The position numbers and the translations under genes were made by a program. DNA of 64,000 nucleotides from Botryosphaeria dothidea (lineage: Eukaryota > Ascomycota > Dothideomycetes > Botryosphaeriales > Botryosphaeriaceae). Positions 34,030 to 44,061 of this stretch are shown here, piece by piece (the first letter of the stretch is position 1; every line of letters starts with the position of its first letter). The stretch spans positions 1,302,001 to 1,366,000 of the forward strand of contig WWBZ02000016.1 in the NCBI GenBank assembly GCA_011503125.2. The letters are read 5' to 3'. The notes under the pieces were generated by a model that searched no databases, was not told the DNA's origin, and saw only the letters and a program-made list of their open reading frames with translations.

Positions 34030-36475
34030 ATGTCCGGATCTATATGTGATGCCGAGCGGCCCAAGATGGCGGACGAGAAGACTGGACCCGTCGTTGCTGC
34101 GAACGATGTCGAGACCGGCCACTTGCAAGAAATAGAGGTCGACATTGCCGAGGCGTTGAACGAGGGCGGAAAGGAGTATGATCTGGACGCTGACCATTCG
34201 CCATACCCCGAAGGTACGTGTCCGCAGTTCGCGCCGTGTGGCCTTTCGTCTACTAATCGCATCCAGTCCGGGCTGTGGTTCCGGAAGTTGACGACCCAGC
34301 AATTCCGGTCAATACCCTCCGCATGTGGGTCATTGGCTATCTCTTTACCATGTTGGGCGCTGGCATCAACAACTTTTTTTCCCTCCGTTATCCGTCTGTC
34401 CACATCGTCGCTCTGGTCGCTGAGCTCTTGGCCTACCCATGCGGTGTATTTCTGGCCCACGTCTTGCCACTCTGGACCATAAACCTCGGACCACTGGGCA
34501 AATGGTGCATCAATCCAGATCGCCACTTCAACATCAAAGAACACACAGTCATCACCATCATGTCTAACGTCTCTATTGGCTTTGGCAATGCGGATGCTAC
34601 TAACATCATTCAAGCGGCTTCTAAGTTCTACGGATTCCCCATGCGAGCCGGGTTCAGCATTTTGGTGGTACTATGTTGTCAGCTTCTTGGCTTCGGCGTG
34701 GCAGGTCTCTCCGCCCCGTGGCTGGTCACCCCTGCGAATATCATCTGGCCTGGCACTCTTTCCATCTGTGCCCTGCTGAGCACGCTTCACTCACGTGCCA
34801 ATGCCATCGCCAATGGCTGGACTGTCACCCGTCTGCGCTTCTTCATGTATGTCATGGCCGGTGCCTTTGTGTTTTGGTGGTTCCCTGGCTTGATGTTCGT
34901 CGCACTCTCGTACTTTAGCTGGGTCTGCTGGATTGTCCCCAAAAACCGCATTGTCAACCAGCTGTTCGGCATGCAAACCGGACTTGGACTCAGCCCAATC
35001 ACCTTCGACTGGACCCAGATTGCTTACAACACGAACCCGCTGCTGTCTCCTTCTTGGGCTGCGCTCAATGTTTTCTTCGGTTTCGTGGGAGCTTTCTGGA
35101 TCATTGTTCCCGCCATTTTCTACACTAACACATGGTTCACCGGCTATTTGCCGCTCATGACAGCCGATGTGTACGATCGTACCGGCGCGACGTACAATGT
35201 GTCAACTATCATCAATGATGACGGTTCCTTCAACGCCGAGAAATATGCATCATACTCTCCACCATACCTCGGAGCATCGTTCGCTTTTGTTTACGGCCTG
35301 TCCTTCGCCTCCATCACCTCAGTCCTGGTACACGTCTTCCTCTGGCATGGCAAGGACATCTGGCAGACGCTCCGCGTCGGACAAAAGCTCGACATCCACG
35401 GACGTCTCATGCAGTCCTACCGACAAACGCCATGGTGGTGGTACGCCATCATCACAGCGGCCACCATCGCACTCTCGATCGCCATGGTCGAGGCGTACGA
35501 GACGCTGCTGCCCGTCTACGGCGTCTTCCTCGGCCTGCTCATCCCGGCGATTTACATGATACCATGCGGTATCATCCAGGGTATCACCAACGTCGACGCG
35601 CAGCAGCTCAACGTCCTCAGCGAGTTCATCGGCGGCTACATGTTCCAGGGTAAGCCCCTCGCCAACATGATCTTCAAGACCCTCTCCCAGGACGTCGTGC
35701 AGCAAGGCATCTTCTTCGCCCAGGACATGAAGCTCGGCCATTACATGAAGGTTTCGCCCCGCCTCGTGTTTGCCGCCCAGGGTAGCGCGACGGTGCTTGG
35801 CGCACTGACCCAGGTCGGCGTCACGACGTGGATGTTGGGCAATATTGACGGAATCTGCGACTCCGACCAGCCCAACGGATTTACCTGCCCTAATGGCCGC
35901 ACAGTCTTCTCGTCGTCCGTCATCTGGGGTCTGGTAGGCCCAGCCAGACTGTACAGCGTAGGGAAGATCTACTCGGGCCTGCTGCACTTTTTCTGGATCG
36001 GAGCGCTCATGCCCGTCGTCACCTGGGCAGCGTGGAAGTACACAAAGAAGGACTGGCTGAAGAAAGTCAACTGGCCCTTGGTAAGTGATTATTTTCCTTG
36101 GAATCCTGCTCTCTTACTTCAGGATTCAATGCTAACATCGCTGACCAGATCTTCGTCGGAACGTACAACGTGCCGCCAGCGACCGGCATCAACTACAGCA
36201 GCTGGGCCGTCGTCAACTACATCTTCAACCACTGGATCAAGCGCAAGTTCTTCGCGTGGTGGACAAAGTACAACTACGTCCTCGCCGCCGCCCTCGACAC
36301 CGGTACCGCCCTCGCCGGCATCGTCATCTTCTTCTGCGTCACGTACCCCGGAGCCGTTTTCCCGGACTGGTGGGGCAATACCGTCTACCAGAATACGGCG
36401 GATGCGGATGGCGTGCCGTATTTGGACATGCCGGCGCAGGGGTGGTTCGGGTTTGCCAATGGGACGTGGTCGTGA
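34030..36475 (+). CDS. OPT-family oligopeptide transporter
   Basis: Proton-coupled plasma-membrane transporter for small peptides or related compounds. Exons 34030-34213, 34267-36080 and 36149-36475 give 774 residues, normal for the family. The hydrophilic N-terminus MSGSICDAERPKMADEKTG precedes about 12-14 membrane segments. Family signatures are RMWVIGYLFTMLGAGINNFF, NPDRHFNIKEHTVI (the NPG/KEH-type motif), SNVSIGFGNADATNIIQA, GYMFQGKPLANMIFK and the KIPPR-like KVSPRLVFAAQ. The last exon ends in FPDWWGNTV and a short tail. The substrate cannot be read from sequence. No neighbouring gene suggests a metabolic pathway. Confidence 0.93.
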
Positions 36476-37001
36476 TGTGGCGTGTGTGGGAGATGTGGGT
36501 AGATTGCAGTGGTGTTGATACAAAAATGTCAAGAAGTTCTGTTGAATGGGATTGACTGTGACAACTTAAGTGATCAAAGCTGAGGCCCTTTTGATGAATT
36601 GAAATTCTAGTTGCTGTTGGGGTTCTACGCGAACCTTTGCCCGACTCGCCCTCCAACATCCTCGAATCAAGCAAGATACAGCCCGAAGACGGTGCTGAAG
36701 GTCTGGAACATGGCGGTTTGGAGAACGACTGATGCGACAAGGTCTAATTCTGAACGTAAATATCTACTAGGGCGCCTTACCTGCACAAGGTTTAAGAAGT
36801 GTGCCAATCTTTCTCCACCTTGTTGAAGGTTGAAAACGTCGTTCAGTTGATTTTATCTCGCGCAATCGCGGTACGCTTCGCGGAGATAACATTTGCAGAC
36901 AAAGTTTTTAGCAAGAGACATCATCTGATCAACACAAAGCCACGCAGCGGAAGACGATACGAGAGTGGTCTGGGTGTTATTGCAATTGCAAGCGCGCCAA
37001 G

Positions 37002-37083
37002 CATAGAGAGTTGAAGTGTTCATCCGGAAACAAGCGCGCAGCAACAATCGGGTATATTTAGCTTCAGACAAATACTTGAGCAA
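37002..37083. mobile_element. palindromic MITE-like element, copy 5
   Basis: Left arm cat-agagagttgaagtgttc followed by atccgga; right arm tcagacaaatacttgagcaa. The arms are diverged, but order and spacing match the other copies. It lies about 530 bp past the oligopeptide transporter stop. Confidence 0.55.
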
Positions 37084-39247
37084 CCCGCAACGCACATAGC
37101 TCTTGTTGTTGCAATACATCCGGTAAATATCTCGTATCTTGACTCATAAGCAGATCTTCTGGACAAAATCATTCTTTCACCGATAAGAGGATGTGGCGAG
37201 AAGTAGACGCCCTGCCTCTTTCGTCCTGGTATGCTGGCGCCTATTTCAAATCACTTTACGTAGAAATTTGGGGCCGGCCCATAACACCAAACATTTACCA
37301 CGTTGGGGAGTTAACAAGGATATTCCGCACGCATTCATGAACTCGATGTTCGTCCGTTTTAGTCCGGACAATGGCCCGTCATCGCAACCGAGCACTCGAG
37401 TGTAGAGTGATGTCCCTTAATTAATTAGTGTTCTTTCACCGAAGTTTCCTCAACAAACCCTCGTTCCCACATGTTACCAGATACGGAATTTGCACAGAAG
37501 CACGTGGATGATACAATCATGTTGGCAAGAGCCTGGGTCGTGATGCATCACGGCATCCCTAGGTGGCAACACTCCGCATTCGAACAATCTAGACAAGTTT
37601 CTGGTCACCACTTCAGAGAGTCTGAGCACATTTTTTTTCTTTGCCGGAGAGTCCCGCACGAGTGATGGACGCGGAGTAGCATCGGCCGTGGAGCTTCTCG
37701 GAGCGGGACCACCATCGGGAAACAACCATAAACACCACGCTCCCGGGGTACCACTGCCAGGCCCATGCGTTAAGCTTGAGAGAGCGGTCCGCGTCGGGTG
37801 TCAATTATCCAAGGGTGCTGCGTTTGGGGGACATGTTGCGTCTTGGAGCACAGACCTTGTTGTGCCCGTGGCCACCTTTGCGCAGCTGAAGGGTGTTTGG
37901 TTTGTATCACACTGCCACTGCATCGCCCCGCTCCTACTTCTTGACCTGGCTTGGACCCAAGACCTTTTGAAATAGCTTCTGCCGGCCAGACTGGGATAGC
38001 TCCCGAAGCTATTGCTCCTCCTGAAACAGGTTCTGGCGATCTCAACCGCGGTTACACTGAGGCGCCAGTGTGACGGATGGCAGTGTTTTGGGCTTTGGAG
38101 CGTGATCCGGAACGTCCTTCCCAATTTGTCAGCTGCACATCATACGACAGCACGGCTACCAAAGAGTGTACTTTTCGCGTAAACCCCGAGATGACATCTT
38201 GGTTGGATCTTTGTTCTAGCCTTGCGAGCCGTTCGATCACCCCCTGGTACAGTCGCCAGTGAATTATTTTTGGCCTGCAGGGCTCGGCAACATCGTAGGC
38301 CGCTCCAATAAAGGCCCGCCTAATTTTTCTTAAACCCGTGGGGCACGTCCTTCATACAGTAGACACGATATAGGCCGATGAAAAGTATGCTTCATCATGC
38401 GCCAGAGCTACCAATTTTTGGCATTAGAGGAGAGAGTACTGATAAAGAATGAGGTCAGAAGAGCGAACATGCCAAAATGACTTTTGCATTCGTCTTCTGC
38501 CAAGCTCTCGGCGACAACCGCAGCAGCTCGGCTTTCTTCTTAACCTTCCAATCGTCTTGCCCGGTTGCGCAGAATCCAAGCGGTTTGACCAAAGTAATTT
38601 CGGCGAGCCAAGCCGCCTGTCCGTTTGGGGTGATGGCTGATGGTTATTTTCCTTTTCGGGCAAGGCGCGATAGTCTATGTCGACTTGCCAACCGTCCACC
38701 CGCCCTCCCCCATGTGCAAATTTAAGCTTCTTGTAGCGCCTAGACCCCGCAGAACTTCGGCAGATGCACCACTCCCGAGATCCCAAAATAAGTGAGACAA
38801 ATAGGAAGGCGGCGGGAATGGCGTCCCGCCCTGGCGTGGAGAACTGGGAAGACCCGAAAGGATAAGAAGAGGCAAAAAGAAGGCTGGCTGCTAAGGGCGG
38901 AGCGGAGCGCAATGCAAGTGTCTGACTGCTGGCGAAGAGCAGCCCGATCACTTGGCCGGAGGCGAGCGGGAAGCCAAAACGGGATGAGCATAGAAGCTGA
39001 TGGTTCTTTGAAGGTTGGCCCATCGCGACACTTGGTACTCGTATTTTGGCTTACCGCTCAGCCTTGCAATTATGCTTGGAATGCGAACACGCAAAGGCAT
39101 TGGGTTGTTCACCTCATGCACAGCCAAGTTCTCCGCCACGGGACGCCTCTCTCCACACAGAGTAGATCGATCATGGCCAACTATGACCAACATCTCGATG
39201 CCTCAGCTCTCCTCCATGTGCGGAGGCCTCAGGATCCGGATGAAGGG

Positions 39248-39255
39248 TATATAAA
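39248..39255 (+). promoter_or_regulatory. TATA box of the small secreted protein gene
   Basis: The octamer TATATAAA lies 116 bp before the ATG at 39371. That spacing would put transcription start near 39280 and leave a 5' UTR of about 90 bases. Confidence 0.5.
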
Positions 39256-39370
39256 CAGTTGGAACGCGCACATCAGAGTCCAATCCGGCAGAAAAATCCA
39301 CCTCTCTCAAGAGATCTTAAGCCACTTTTAATCACACGCCATCCTCTCAATTCTTCCAATATTCTTCATC

Positions 39371-39712
39371 ATGCGCTTCGACGCCGCCGTCACCGCTCTC
39401 CTGGCCGCCGTGGCCTTCGCGGCCCCGGCACCGATCCCCGAGGCCGACGCTCCGGAGGTCAAGGGAGTAGACTCAAATGCTCAAGATCAAAACTATGTCG
39501 TCGGCCAGCCTTTCATCCGACCAGGACAGCGCTTCATCAACCCGAACTTCGTCAACGGCCGGTTCCCCTTCCCGCAGCAACTCCCGCCCTGGCGGTTGGC
39601 GCAGCTCTACGACATGCCAGACTATAATGGCGACGGCTTCCCGGGCAAGGTCAAGCGGTCGGCCGACCCGGAGCCCGAGCCCGAGCCCGAAGCAGAGGGC
39701 CATTACGTCTAG
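39371..39712 (+). CDS. small secreted protein with Kex2-type site
   Basis: A 113-residue single-exon protein. Residues 1-18 are a clear signal peptide (MRFDAAVTALLAAVAFAAPA). The mature part is Pro/Asn/Phe-rich (VVGQPFIRPGQRFINPNFV, NGRFPFPQQLPPW) and ends VKR followed by SADPEPEPEPEAEGHYV. The KR pair is a typical Kex2 protease site that would release an acidic 17-residue tail. There are no cysteines in the mature chain, unlike most effectors. A TATA box precedes the gene. Function unknown; it could be a wall or surface peptide. Confidence 0.7.
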   Translation: MRFDAAVTALLAAVAFAAPAPIPEADAPEVKGVDSNAQDQNYVVGQPFIRPGQRFINPNFVNGRFPFPQQLPPWRLAQLYDMPDYNGDGFPGKVKRSADPEPEPEPEAEGHYV

Positions 39713-40099
39713 GGCGCCGAGGTGTAGGGCAAGGAAGTGCAGGGCAAGAGCATTGCCAGTACCATCTCATGGGGGCGGAATAGGAACGAAAAACCCGGGT
39801 TGGCGGAAAATTTCGAAGCTGGGACCTCTGTGGCTTTGTGATTGTTTTCTCTCTCTTGGTGGAAGGTGGACCCGAAAACACGCTTTTGTCACTCGCTTCA
39901 TTAGTTGATTGTTGCAACAATTGACGGTTTAACGTGTTCTACAAATCATGATCAGAAATAACAATGGGATGAGCTTTGCTTACTGCGTTGATCTGTATTA
40001 TTATTGTGCCAATCATTACGCCATTACTCTTTTCATGAACCAATGAATCATGTCTATCACTACACAAATGCTGAAGTGAACCTGTCTCTTTTAATTTCC

Positions 40100-41151
40100 T
40101 CAAGCCATGACCAAGCCGACTACCAGCCCAAATGCTGCAGCAAGTGATCTCCAGGCACCCACCCGACTATCCAGAGTCGTTCCCGACCCCGCTTTCACCG
40201 CACTGGCGGCGGCGGTCCACCACATGCCCGAGCGGGTGGAGCTCGAGGCCGTGGTCCCCGACGTCGATGTGGCGACGCCGCCCGAGTTCGAGTTGACGGA
40301 GCCGCCTTCGACTTCGATGCTGCTCCAGCTGCCGCTCGTGTCGCCGTAGCTGTAGCTGGTAGCCGGCGAGTAGTTGACGATGGAGACGCTCTGGACGTGG
40401 AAGGTGAAGGGCCCGTCCGAGTAGTCGGTTTCGCCGCCGGCCCAGCCGATGGTGCCTTGGTCATTGTTGCTGTCGCCGCCGGCCCAGATGCCGAGACTGA
40501 GTTTCATGGGCGTCTGGGGATAGTTGGAGCCGCCGACGGCGTCGGCGTAGTTGAGGGTGCGAACGGCGACGCTGTCGATGAACCAGGTGGTGTACTCGGA
40601 GGTCCAGAGGACGGTGTAGTTGTGCACGTTGTTTTGGGTGTCGGGCGAGACGGCGTGGTAGACGGCTCGATCGTAGCTCGTAGTGTTGCCCTTGCCGAAG
40701 TAGTTGCTCTCGACTTGGGCGCTGTTGCCGCCGAGCCATTCCCAGTCGATTTCGTCGAGGTCATCGGATTCGAGGACCACGCTGCTGACGATGCCGGTTC
40801 CGGGTGCAGAGCGTAGTAATATCTCAACCTGGCCGAACAGGAAGTAGAAAGAGGTCGAGAGGGTGGGTGCGTCTCCTGATTGCTTGATGGTGAAGGCGGC
40901 ACCTTCGCTGTCGTAGCTCACGGAACCAGCGGTTATGGACCAGTCATCGCTCGCGCCTTGGGTGAAGTCGACGCTATAAGATGATTCGGACAGAGCCTTG
41001 TCGGAGGCACATGATGCTGGGAGAGTCAGCAGGGTACAGGTCGGCAGATGGAGCGGCTTGGCGTACTGCTCTTGAGAGGGTTGCAGTTGCTATGTAGCTG
41101 GGCCAGCGCCGAGGGCAGTGCAAGTACCAGTACAGAGGAAAGGAAACGCAT
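40100..41151 (-). CDS. Crh-type GH16 cell-wall transglycosylase, GPI-anchored
   Basis: Predicted to cross-link chitin to beta-glucan at the cell surface (Crh1/Utr2 family). Exons 41067-41151 and 40100-41016 give 333 residues; the 50-bp intron (GTACGC...CCCAG) joins NCNPLKS to TSCASDKAL. Residues 1-18 are a signal peptide (MRFLSSVLVLALPSALAQ). The catalytic motif is DEIDWEW at about 116-122, with Glu117 and Glu121 as the catalytic pair. Further family blocks are TWFIDSVAVRTL, PMKLSLGIWAGGD and TIGWAGGETDYSDGPF. A Ser/Thr-rich stalk and a hydrophobic C-terminus (WRSLAAAFGLVVGLVMA) indicate a GPI anchor. Confidence 0.92.
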
Positions 41152-42282
41152 GCTCATCAAAATCACTGAAACTGAGATGCAAAGAGGTCAGAAGCAATGG
41201 GAGATCGCGGGTCAAAGAGAGGCAGCACACAGAACGACTGGGATTGCGGCTAGTTGCATGCACGCTGCAGTAGTGGCGTCGAGGGATTCTGAGGCTCAAG
41301 TGCCAGGGTTGAGGCGTCCATTTTGACGATAGAAATCAGGAAGGCTGGGAGGCCAGACCACGGCAAGCTGATACGCTGGCAAGGCGCAGGCACATGGTGG
41401 GCGACGACGCGAGCTCAGGCACACCGACTCGAACGGGAAGGCTGCCGGCTGCTAGCGACCAGGCGCGTCCAATCAGGCGAAAAGCAGGGCGGAGCGGCGT
41501 CCAGACGCACAAAAACAGGTGGCTGGGGAAGGGTGGGTTTAAAAGAGCTCGTCGACGCGGTGACGCGCGGTGGGGCGTGTGTCGTCGTCAGCGCCCGGGC
41601 GTGGACACGCACTGCCCACCACTCCAGCCCAGCCCACGCCCGCTCGGCCCGTCGCAGGTCTCACCAGCAGCGGTCCGTGATTCGCACCGGCGGCGGAGAG
41701 GAGAACGCGGAGAAATGGACGATGTCTGGCGGAGACAGAGTGAGGACGAACGGCTTGGCATGCGAAAGGGGCAAGATTGACTCGTCTGTCACGGGGATCG
41801 CATCACATCTACCAGGGCCAGTCAGTGTGAGACCTCGCACAAGACTGGACACAGCACGCTGAGCACACGCGGAGGGCGGCGCTGTGGGCGTCTGAGGAAT
41901 GCAAAGAATGCAGGCTGAGGAAGCGTGGCAGCGAGGAGACGTGGCCACGGAGCAAGAGCAGGCGCAGGACTCGTGTTGTGTATCGATAGCGGAGAAGCAT
42001 GCGATGCAAACCGACATGGGGGTCGTCGAGGTGGCGGCCGACGCGGAGGTGGCAACAGCCCAGTACTTGAGCCACGAGAGGCCGGGCTCGCTTCTTGGAC
42101 CACTCTGTTCCCCTCCTTTCATGATGCATCACGGCGAGCCGGTAGGTGTACGACGCTCGATCGGGCTCTGCTCGGGTCGGCCCGACGTGGTGGTGTTTGT
42201 CGCAGAAGCCGCCCGCCCTCGGCTTCTGCCCCGCCAGCGCTCGCATCCTCGTCTGAACTCCAGCTGACAAAATACACCCAAG
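41152..42282. other. divergent promoter region, no gene seen
   Basis: About 1.1 kb, GC-rich, between the divergent Crh and SMP-30 genes. Several frames are open on both strands, but their composition is alike in all frames, as expected for GC-rich non-coding DNA. No repeat copy was seen. Confidence 0.5.
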
Positions 42283-43326
42283 ATGCCTGCCCTGTCCAAT
42301 TTTGCCGTGCATGATGATGCCTTCGACGCCATATTGGGCCCCGAACCCAGACTGCAACTCCTTCTGGAGCACCAGCCTTATCCCTTCGCCCACGAGGCCG
42401 GTGTTTTCATCCCATCCACCAGCGAGCTTTTCATCACAAGCAACCGCTTTTACGACGGCTCTGGCCCCCGCATCCAGATCTCAAAAATTTCCGTAGAGGA
42501 CCATCCGGCCAAGCCGAAATGGGAAGAAATTCACGACGGGAAAATTGTCATGGCCAACGGCGGCGTCAACTACAAGGATGGCATCCTTTTCTGCAGCCAA
42601 GGCTCTCTCGACCAACCTGCCGCTCTGTACCACATGTCCGCCTCCGCACCCTACACTTCCACCCTCATCATCGACAACTTCCACGGCCGCCAATTCAATT
42701 CTGTCAACGACGTCGTCGTCCACAGCGACGGCAGCATCTGGTTCACCGATCCCATCTACGGCTTCGAGCAGGGATACCGGTCCCCGCCCCAGCTCCCCAA
42801 CCAAGTCTACAGATACGACCCGCACACCAAGAACATCCGAGCCGTCGCTGACGGCTTCGGCCGCCCCAACGGCATCTGCTTCTCTCCAGACGAGAAGATC
42901 GTCTACATCACCGACACCGATTGGATCCACGGCGACGGCACCACCGACAACACGCGGCCGTCGTCCATGTACGTACTCCCCCACAAGAGCTCCTCACCTT
43001 TCAGCTGACGCCAACATAGCTACGCTTTCGACGTGGCGTACTACTCCGGCCAGCCCTTCCTGATCAACCGCCGGCTCTTCGCCTTCGCCGACTCGGGCAT
43101 CCCCGACGGCATCAAGGTTGATCTAGATGGCAACGTCTACAGCGGCTGCGGCGACGGCCTCAATGTCTGGTCCCCCGGCGGCGTGCTGCTGGGGCGCGTT
43201 CTGGTCGAGGGCGGCGTCGCCAACTTCTGCTTTGGCCGCCGCGGCGAGGTGTTTTTGCTGAACGAGCACAAGCTCTGGAGAGCTCAGCTCGCCAACTCCG
43301 TCCGCGGAGCTCTGCTGAGACTCTGA
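42283..43326 (+). CDS. SMP-30/gluconolactonase-like beta-propeller hydrolase
   Basis: Six-bladed propeller lactonase with a metal centre; it probably opens sugar or other lactones in the cytosol, and the substrate is unknown. Exons 42283-42968 and 43020-43326 give 330 residues; a 51-bp intron splits an Ile codon, joining TRPSS to IYAFDVAYYSG. The first part shows the metal Glu region PFAHEAGVFIPSTSELFITS. NSVNDVVVHSDGSIWFTDP and FGRPNGICFSPDEKIVYITD carry the conserved Asn and Asp metal ligands. The last blade has GIPDGIKVDLDGNVYSGCGDG. No secretion signal. Related fungal proteins often sit beside secondary metabolism genes, but none is apparent here. Confidence 0.88.
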
Positions 43327-44061
43327 GGACATTCTCTTCGCCCGCATCCCTTTCTATTCTTCTGTTTCTGTCGGACACGGTAAGTGGCGAGGGTATGTGA
43401 TATTTGAAGAGTAGAATGATAAGAGGAACAAGAGGAAGTAGTGGTCAGGGAAGAAGCCTGACGGGGATGGCGTCGTTGGTATGTATGTTTGTTGAAAGTC
43501 TTGATTACAAGAATAAGGTGAATAGACCTCGTACGAGTCCCACGTATACAGCGTGTCTCAGCTCGGAAACGGCTCCTATTTGACCATATCTCCTTCTCGC
43601 GACTGTGTCTCACCTTCCTACAGCGGGATCTTGTTAAAGGTTGGTGGCGACAATGACCTCTAACAAATGCAACGTCATAGGGAGTCGAAGCATCCGCCCG
43701 GACGCTAGAGTGCGGTAATTTTAGTGACACAGCCATCCGGGCGAACGCTTCCACTGCTTATAAGAGCTACGACCCTTCTCCTATGTATGGAAGTGTCGCA
43801 TTCGGCTTCGGCAGTCCTCTGCACATTGACCGCCTTTCAGTATGAATCGATATAGTTTCAAGCTTCTAATTACGTTGTCGAACCTAATTTTAACCCAATC
43901 CGGAAAGCGAGAAATCCGAGCTCCGCAAAAGCAACAATCCGACAAGCAAATGGTATTAACATTAAGAATAACGAGTGACTACATGCTTCACAGCACGCGA
44001 TTAAAAGTGTATATACAGTGAGGACGTCAAAAACAAGCCTTATCTCAACTCGACACTCTCC
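43327..44061. other. intergenic with one palindromic element
   Basis: About 730 bp between two convergent genes, so both 3' UTRs fall here, together with palindromic element copy 6. No other gene seen. Confidence 0.5.
43676..43756. mobile_element. palindromic MITE-like element, copy 6
   Basis: Left arm cat-agggagtcgaagcatcc followed by gcccggacgc; right arm catccgggcgaacgcttcc. The spacer includes gtgacacagc, which is also found inverted in copy 7, so the family shares an interior as well as arms. Confidence 0.75.

Larger units (their letters stand above)
36476..39370. other. long intergenic region
   Basis: About 2.9 kb with no supportable gene. It contains palindromic element copy 5 and, at the right end, the promoter of the small secreted protein. 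The longest frame (minus strand, 38424-39023) is Ser/Arg/Gly-rich with overlapping frames on the other strand and no conserved pattern. Confidence 0.5.

Noticed and set aside
38424..39023. 199-codon minus-strand frame
   Set aside because: No conserved motif, and frames on the opposite strand are similarly open.
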